Shown: positions 4,844-8,903 of the stretch, one piece after another | How the letters are laid out: each line of letters begins with the position of its first letter | Position numbering within the stretch: the first letter of the stretch is position 1 | Assembly (NCBI GenBank): GCA_913051905.1 | Contig: CAJXBY010000102.1 | Location: 1 to 8,903 of the forward strand | Reading direction: 5' to 3' | From: an uncultured Gammaproteobacteria bacterium | GTDB taxonomy: Bacteria; Pseudomonadota; Gammaproteobacteria; Arenicellales; UBA868 | Length of the DNA stretch: 8,903 nucleotides | Translations under genes and position numbers: made by a program | Notes under the pieces: generated by a model | Told to the model about the DNA's origin: nothing | Seen by the model: only the letters and a program-made list of their open reading frames with translations | Database searches by the model: none

Positions 4844-7092
4844 GGTGGTTGAATCTCAAACTGGAGGTCATCGTCCTCGACAAAGACCCGGACATTGCCG
4901 CCGCCTGCCAACTCGCCAAACAGCAATTCGTCGGCCAAGGCCTGGTTGATCTTCTCACGAATCAACCGCTCCATCGGCCTTGCACCCATCGCCGGATCGT
5001 GACCGTGGTGGGCCAGCCAGCGTCGCGCTGATGCTTCCACGTCCAGAGTAACCTGCTTGTCGGCCAGTTGCCCTTCGAGCTGGAGGATGAACTTATCCAC
5101 GACGTGCAGGATCGTGTCCTCGTCCAGGGCCCGGAAACGGATTACCGAGTCGAGTCGATTACGGAATTCCGGGGTGAAAATTCGCTTGATGACCTCCATA
5201 TCGTCGCCGCTGTGGTCCTGGTCAACAAAACCCATCGAACCCCTCGCGATTTTTTCTGCGCCAGCATTCGTGGTCATGATAATGATGACGTTACGGAAAT
5301 CCGCCTTTCGGCCGTTGTTGTCTGTGAGGGTTCCGTAATCCATCACCTGTAACAACAGATTAAAGACATCCGGGTGCGCTTTCTCGATCTCATCGAGCAG
5401 CAGAACAGTGTGAGGGTTCTTGGTGATCGCTTCGGTCATCAATCCACCCTGGTCGAAACCCACATACCCCGGCGGCGCTCCGATGAGACGGGAGACCGTA
5501 TGTCGCTCCATGTATTCAGACATGTCGAAGCGCACCAGTTCAATTCCCAGCGTCATTGCCAGCTGACGGGTAACTTCGGTCTTACCGACTCCTGTAGGCC
5601 CGGAGAACAGGAACGAGGAGATCGGCCGGTCCAGACTACCCAGACCAGACCTGGCCAGCTTGATGGCGCTGACTAGCGCCGCGATGGCCTCGTCCTGACC
5701 AAAGACCACACGTTTGAGGTCAGCGTCTAGATTCAGCAAGACATCTTTGTCGCTGGCCGTGACGGTTTTCGGCGGTATGCGCGCCATCTTCGAGATCACG
5801 GCTTCAATGTCCTGTACCCCCACGGTTTTGCGCCGCTTACCAGCGGGAAGCAAGCGGGTGCGGGCACCGGCCTCGTCGATAACGTCGATGGCTTTGTCCG
5901 GCAACTGGCGGTCGGTGATGTAGCGGGACGAAAGTTCTGCCGCCGTGCGTAGCGATGGTGCGGTATACCGGACCTCGTGGTATTCCTCGAACGGAGCTTT
6001 GAGTCCACGGAGAATCTCGATGGTCTCGTCGACAGTGGGTTCCATGATCTCCACTTTCTGGAAGCGGCGTGACAGGGCCCGGTCTTTCTCGAAGATGCCG
6101 CGATATTCCTGGTAGGTGGTCGACCCAATACATTTGATCTGCCCTGACGCCAGCATGGGCTTGAGGAGATTGGATGCATCCATGGCACCCCCCGAGGCAG
6201 CGCCGGCGCCGATCACGGTGTGAATCTCATCGATAAAGAGTATCGCCCCCGGCGTTTCCTCCAGTTCAGCCAGGACCGCTTTCAGTCGCTGCTCAAAATC
6301 ACCGCGGTATTTTGTTCCCGCCAACAGTGAGCCAAGGTCCAGAGAATAGATGGTACTGTCGATAAGCACTTCAGGCACTTCGCCTTCGACGATCATTCGC
6401 GCCAGACCCTCCGCAATAGCCGTCTTGCCGACTCCAGCTTCACCGGTAAAGAGCGGATTGTTCTTGCGGCGTCGACACAGTATCTGGATGGTCCGTTCGA
6501 TTTCGGGACGTCGACCGATCAACGGATCGATACGCCCGGCCATGGCCTGTTCGTTGAGGTTTACGGCGAAAGCCGCGAGCGGACTCTGATGCTCAGCTTC
6601 TTCAAACCCTTCATCCTGTTCGGCACTGTCAGGCGGCGGCAGAGTCGTCTTGTCACTGCCGACCCGGGTGATACCGTGGGAAACATAATTGACGAGGTCA
6701 AAACGTGTCATACCTTCACAGGACATAAAATAGACGGCGTGAGAATCTTTTTCGGCAAACATCGCAATCAGAACATTGGTGCCGGTGACTTCCTTTTTGC
6801 CGGTGCCCTGCACGTGCAGGATTGCCCGTTGAATCACCCTCTGAAAACCGAGGCCGGGCTGGGAATCTGCCTCACTGTCTTCGGGCAGCAACGGAACATA
6901 CTCCTGCAGGAACCCTTCGAGCTCTTTCCGCAGCGCTTCAATGTTGCCACCACAGGCTTGAATTGCACGAATGGCCGGTGAGTTGTCGAGCAGCGCGTAA
7001 AGCAGATGTTCCACGGTAATGTATTCATGACGCGCATCCCGGGCCTTCTGGATGGCTACATTCAGTGACTGTTCTAGCTCCCTCGACAGCAT
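4831..7092 (-). CDS. clpA: ATP-dependent Clp protease ATP-binding subunit ClpA
   Basis: ClpA (753 residues, full length) is the hexameric AAA+ unfoldase that feeds proteins into the ClpP peptidase and takes N-degron substrates from ClpS. The N-terminal Clp-N domain (about 1-143) opens with LSRELEQSLN and YITVEHLLYALL. An acidic linker (155-168) follows. The first AAA+ module has Walker A GEAGVGKT (217-224), Walker B ILFIDE (284-289) and arginine fingers at RALSRRF (338-344). The second has Walker A GPTGVGKT (498-505), Walker B VLLLDE (563-568) and FTPEFRNRLD (639-648). There is no ClpB-type coiled-coil insert between the modules. The ClpP-docking loop reads Met620-Gly621-Phe622 where E. coli has Ile-Gly-Leu. 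Its ATG overlaps the clpS stop as TAATG, with GGAG 8 bases before it at the end of clpS. No clear terminator follows. Confidence 0.98.
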   Translation of the reverse strand: MLSRELEQSLNVAIQKARDARHEYITVEHLLYALLDNSPAIRAIQACGGNIEALRKELEGFLQEYVPLLPEDSEADSQPGLGFQRVIQRAILHVQGTGKKEVTGTNVLIAMFAEKDSHAVYFMSCEGMTRFDLVNYVSHGITRVGSDKTTLPPPDSAEQDEGFEEAEHQSPLAAFAVNLNEQAMAGRIDPLIGRRPEIERTIQILCRRRKNNPLFTGEAGVGKTAIAEGLARMIVEGEVPEVLIDSTIYSLDLGSLLAGTKYRGDFEQRLKAVLAELEETPGAILFIDEIHTVIGAGAASGGAMDASNLLKPMLASGQIKCIGSTTYQEYRGIFEKDRALSRRFQKVEIMEPTVDETIEILRGLKAPFEEYHEVRYTAPSLRTAAELSSRYITDRQLPDKAIDVIDEAGARTRLLPAGKRRKTVGVQDIEAVISKMARIPPKTVTASDKDVLLNLDADLKRVVFGQDEAIAALVSAIKLARSGLGSLDRPISSFLFSGPTGVGKTEVTRQLAMTLGIELVRFDMSEYMERHTVSRLIGAPPGYVGFDQGGLMTEAITKNPHTVLLLDEIEKAHPDVFNLLLQVMDYGTLTDNNGRKADFRNVIIIMTTNAGAEKIARGSMGFVDQDHSGDDMEVIKRIFTPEFRNRLDSVIRFRALDEDTILHVVDKFILQLEGQLADKQVTLDVEASARRWLAHHGHDPAMGARPMERLIREKINQALADELLFGELAGGGNVRVFVEDDDLQFEIQPPVKH

Positions 7093-7412
7093 TATTCAGG
7101 CTCCAGGGTGCACTGAAGCGGGTGCTCGTTGTCTTTCGCGAAATTCATCACTTCGCGAACCTTGGTCTGCGCAATCTCAAACGGAAACACCCCACAGACA
7201 CCCGATCCACGGGTATGCACATTGAGCATCACCTGAACCGCATCGTCATGGGAAAGTCGGAAAAACTGCTGCAGCACGATCACCACGAACTCCATGGGGG
7301 TGTAGTCGTCGTTGATCAGAATGACGCGGAACAACTGCGGCCGTTTCAGTTTGGGTTTGGCTTCCTCAACTGCGAGGCCGCCGGTACGCTGAATTTCCTT
7401 GCTGTCACTCAT
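7092..7412 (-). CDS. clpS: ClpA adaptor protein ClpS
   Basis: ClpS (106 residues) binds proteins with bulky hydrophobic N termini and hands them to ClpA for degradation by ClpAP. The flexible N-terminal extension (about 1-25) leads into the core with ILINDDYTPMEFVV: Asn34, Asp35, Asp36 and Met40, plus His66 in MLNVHTRG, line the N-degron pocket and fall at the same numbers as in E. coli ClpS. The end, FAKDNEHPLQCTLEPE, is typical of the family. It precedes clpA directly with a one-base overlap, the usual clpS-clpA order. No good Shine-Dalgarno sequence precedes the ATG (upstream bases read TTTTAGATCAGCT). The cspD gene often found upstream in related bacteria is absent. Confidence 0.97.
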   Translation of the reverse strand: MSDSKEIQRTGGLAVEEAKPKLKRPQLFRVILINDDYTPMEFVVIVLQQFFRLSHDDAVQVMLNVHTRGSGVCGVFPFEIAQTKVREVMNFAKDNEHPLQCTLEPE

Positions 7413-7608
7413 AGCTGATCTAAAACGGTGATTCGCCGGTAGACTGTTTAAAGGCCTTGATGGTAGAAGTTTACCCTAGTCGATCACAAGTGGCGCAGGG
7501 TCAGGCAGTGCCGGGGTCTGGTTCGCCAGTTGCTCCACTGATCGAAGCGGCCAAAATCAGCTAAAGAAAAGGCATCAACCTGTCACCAGACTCATCCAGG
7601 GCCGAACA

Positions 7609-7836
7609 TCAGCTGCCGTGTTTCCCGAAAGCCCCAGGCCGGTAAGTCATCAAGAATACTACGAGATTAGGCCAGGGACTCCGGTGGTAACGGACATGCA
7701 CCTGAGCGGGGTTAAGGATCTCGCCACGAGATGTTAGAAGCGCCTCACTGTCAGGACCGAAAACCAACATACGAGGCCAGTTGACTATAATCGCCCCTGC
7801 CCGACCACATCGTCCGGATGAATACACCTCGAACAT
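7609..7836 (-). pseudogene. Doubtful small frame, possible gene remnant
   Basis: A 75-codon frame from an ATG at 7836 whose product I do not recognise with confidence. The middle (about 23-60: MLVFGPDSEALL, then a strand pattern ending SPWPNLVVFL) loosely recalls the soluble part of YgfX/CptA-type membrane proteins, where a DG-containing strand leads to a PWL-V-L stretch. If that is right, the two N-terminal membrane helices are missing and the tail would continue in the next frame (about 20 codons ending in WMSLVTG), meaning the gene is broken by a frameshift. Against it: no clear ribosome site, an isolated position in a long spacer, and a resemblance that is weak and by eye. Chance is a fair alternative. 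Confidence 0.2.
7786..7791 (+). promoter_or_regulatory. Consensus -10 box upstream of the exported-protein gene
   Basis: TATAAT at 7786-7791 is a perfect sigma70 -10 box, preceded directly by TTGAC. A fitting -35 is lacking: the best is CCAACA at 7764-7769, 16 bases away. It would give a leader of about 90 bases before the gene at 7891, and likely drives mnmA too. Confidence 0.35.
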
Positions 7837-7890
7837 GCTGCGTCGGATGTTTCTTTAATCACTGCTAACGAGCCAGCAATATTGAAGATT

Positions 7891-8538
7891 ATGTGTTCGT
7901 TTACGAGGGCCACCGGGCCTCGACCCTCAGGGAGTCGCCGGGTCATCGCTTTACAGTTTCCACCGTTGCTGGTGCTTTGGGCCCTGGCTATAGCGGCTCT
8001 CCCCGGAAATTCCCATGCCCGGGAACTAAACGTACCGATTTGTTACGGTTTTTCATGCCAGACCCGGGTCGTGATTAGCGTGACACCAGCAGAATGGCAA
8101 AGCGTGGTCGGTTGGTTCAGCCCCGCGGCACCCACTCCAGCCGACGAACGGCAGCAGATCCGCGAAGCGATCGGATGGATGGAGGTCATCGTTGGAAACC
8201 ACACGCCGACACATCTGGACCTAGGACTCAATCTGGAAAAAGAGCCCCCGGAAAAGCTCGGTCAGATGGACTGCATAGACGAATCGATAAACACGACCAC
8301 CTACCTGACACTCTTTGAACAGCAAGGCCACCTCCGATGGCACCGCGTTATCGAGCCCGCTTACCGCCGCAGCATGTTTGACGCGCACTGGGCGGGACAG
8401 ATCGAGGAGGTCGAAACAGAAACCGCTTTTGTCGTCGACAGCTGGTTTCGAGATAACGGGATGCTGCCTTACATCAAGGAGAGCAGCGTATGGAAAGATC
8501 TTCGCTGGGCCGTGCTAATCCACCCGAATCGGGACTGA
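7891..8538 (+). CDS. Exported protein of unknown function, transglutaminase-like motif
   Basis: The product (215 residues from the ATG at 7891) has no function I can name; it looks like a conserved hypothetical found beside mnmA in some gammaproteobacteria. Residues 1-43 form a Sec-type signal peptide: a long basic start (Arg16, Arg17), a hydrophobic core [14 protein letters not shown], and a likely cut after NSHA. A Cys51/Cys56 pair could be a disulfide in the periplasm. Residues 96-131 hold a conserved-looking block: [17 protein letters not shown], then [16 protein letters not shown]. Cys128 followed by a helix, His166 in HWAGQIEE and Asp183 in FVVDSWF have the order and spacing of a Cys-His-Asp site in the transglutaminase-like cysteine peptidase superfamily; that function is inference. 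A TTG at 7882 is an alternative start. The gap to mnmA is only 43 bases, so the two are probably co-transcribed. Confidence 0.82.
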   Translation: MCSFTRATGPRPSGSRRVIALQFPPLLVLWALAIAALPGNSHARELNVPICYGFSCQTRVVISVTPAEWQSVVGWFSPAAPTPADERQQIREAIGWMEVIVGNHTPTHLDLGLNLEKEPPEKLGQMDCIDESINTTTYLTLFEQQGHLRWHRVIEPAYRRSMFDAHWAGQIEEVETETAFVVDSWFRDNGMLPYIKESSVWKDLRWAVLIHPNRD

Positions 8539-8581
8539 TCAGCGGAACCGGCGGCAGGTCACGCCCTCGCCGGTGAAGATG

Positions 8582-8903
8582 ATGACGGGAATACCTGAGA
8601 GCATCGTTGTCGGCATGTCGGGTGGCGTTGATTCGTCCGTCGCAGCCTGGTCCCTGCTGGAAGAGGGCCATAAAGTGACCGGCCTTTTCATGAAGAACTG
8701 GGAAGAAGACGACGACGAGTCGTACTGTGCAGCGGCTGTCGATCTCGATTATGCCGAGAAGGTCTGTCAGCAGCTCGATATCCCGCTTCACACCGTCAAC
8801 TTCGCCCATGAGTACTGGGAAAATGTCTTCACGATCTTCCTTGCAGAATACCGCGCCGGCCGCACACCCAACCCGGACGTGCTCTGTAACCGGGAGATTA
8901 AAT
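8582..8903 (+). CDS. mnmA: tRNA-specific 2-thiouridylase MnmA, N-terminal part
   Basis: The first 107 codons of MnmA, cut off by the window edge. The enzyme adenylates U34 and replaces its C2 oxygen with sulfur in tRNAs for Lys, Glu and Gln, taking the sulfur from the TusE relay. The PP-loop ATP-binding motif [10 protein letters not shown] lies at 11-20, followed by [11 protein letters not shown] (34-44) and [15 protein letters not shown] at the edge. Asp99 and the catalytic Cys102 have the same numbers as in E. coli; the second catalytic Cys (199 in E. coli) is outside. Two adjacent ATGs (8579 and 8582) are possible; 8582 keeps the E. coli numbering and leaves a short gap after GGTGA. It follows the exported-protein gene by 43 bases. 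Confidence 0.96.
   Translation, partial: MTGIPESIVVGMSGGVDSSVAAWSLLEEGHKVTGLFMKNWEEDDDESYCAAAVDLDYAEKVCQQLDIPLHTVNFAHEYWENVFTIFLAEYRAGRTPNPDVLCNREIK

Larger units (their letters stand above)
7413..7890. other. Long spacer between clpS and the exported protein
   Basis: About 480 bases between two divergent genes with no securely supported coding sequence. It should contain the clpS promoter, of which I see no convincing match, and the promoter of the gene to the right (see 7786-7791). A 75-codon minus-strand frame at 7609-7836 is doubtful and listed separately. I see no tRNA, terminator hairpin or mobile element, and no cold-shock gene. Confidence 0.6.

Noticed and set aside
5068..6981. Several plus-strand open frames of 80-130 codons opposite clpA
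   Set aside because: They are antisense shadows of a conserved coding sequence, with no recognisable domains or ribosome sites.
1..8903. CRISPR array, insertion sequence, prophage or defence system
   Set aside because: No spaced repeats, transposase, integrase, terminal inverted repeats or defence-type domains seen on either strand.

Overview
The window is an ordinary housekeeping stretch of a chromosome, most likely from a gammaproteobacterium of moderately high G+C. The evidence is the gene set and its relatives: a ProS end, a YfgD-type arsenate reductase-like gene beside hda, purM-purN, clpS-clpA and mnmA. ClpS (N34/D35/D36/H66) and MnmA (D99/C102) carry their key residues at exactly the Escherichia coli positions. 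The species cannot be named from the sequence, and nothing points to phage, plasmid, transposon or CRISPR content.

Layout, left to right: (1) the 3' end of proS (+), then a perfect bidirectional terminator shared with a convergent LysM lipoprotein gene (-). (2) A YfgD/ArsC-family reductase gene (+), divergent from the lipoprotein gene; the two putative promoters overlap at their -10 boxes. (3) A convergent two-gene unit (-) made of a CDP-alcohol phosphatidyltransferase gene and hda, joined by an ATGA overlap. (4) A divergent purM-purN unit (+); purN probably starts at a TTG inside the end of purM. (5) A convergent clpS-clpA unit (-), joined by a TAATG overlap. (6) About 480 bases of spacer with only a doubtful gene remnant. 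(7) An exported protein of unknown function (+), followed 43 bases later by the 5' end of mnmA, which runs off the window.

Working together: PurM and PurN catalyse two steps of IMP synthesis. ClpS delivers N-degron substrates to the ClpA unfoldase, which normally works with ClpP (not in this window). Hda, with the sliding clamp, turns off DnaA-ATP, and its operon partner probably makes an acidic phospholipid or precursor, a lipid class known to reactivate DnaA in E. coli. ProS and MnmA act in tRNA charging and tRNA wobble-base thiolation.

I found no clear undescribed system. The best leads are the exported protein before mnmA, whose spacing of Cys128, His166 and Asp183 resembles a transglutaminase-like cysteine-peptidase site, and the lipid-enzyme/hda coupling. 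Promoter calls are by eye and should be treated as hypotheses.
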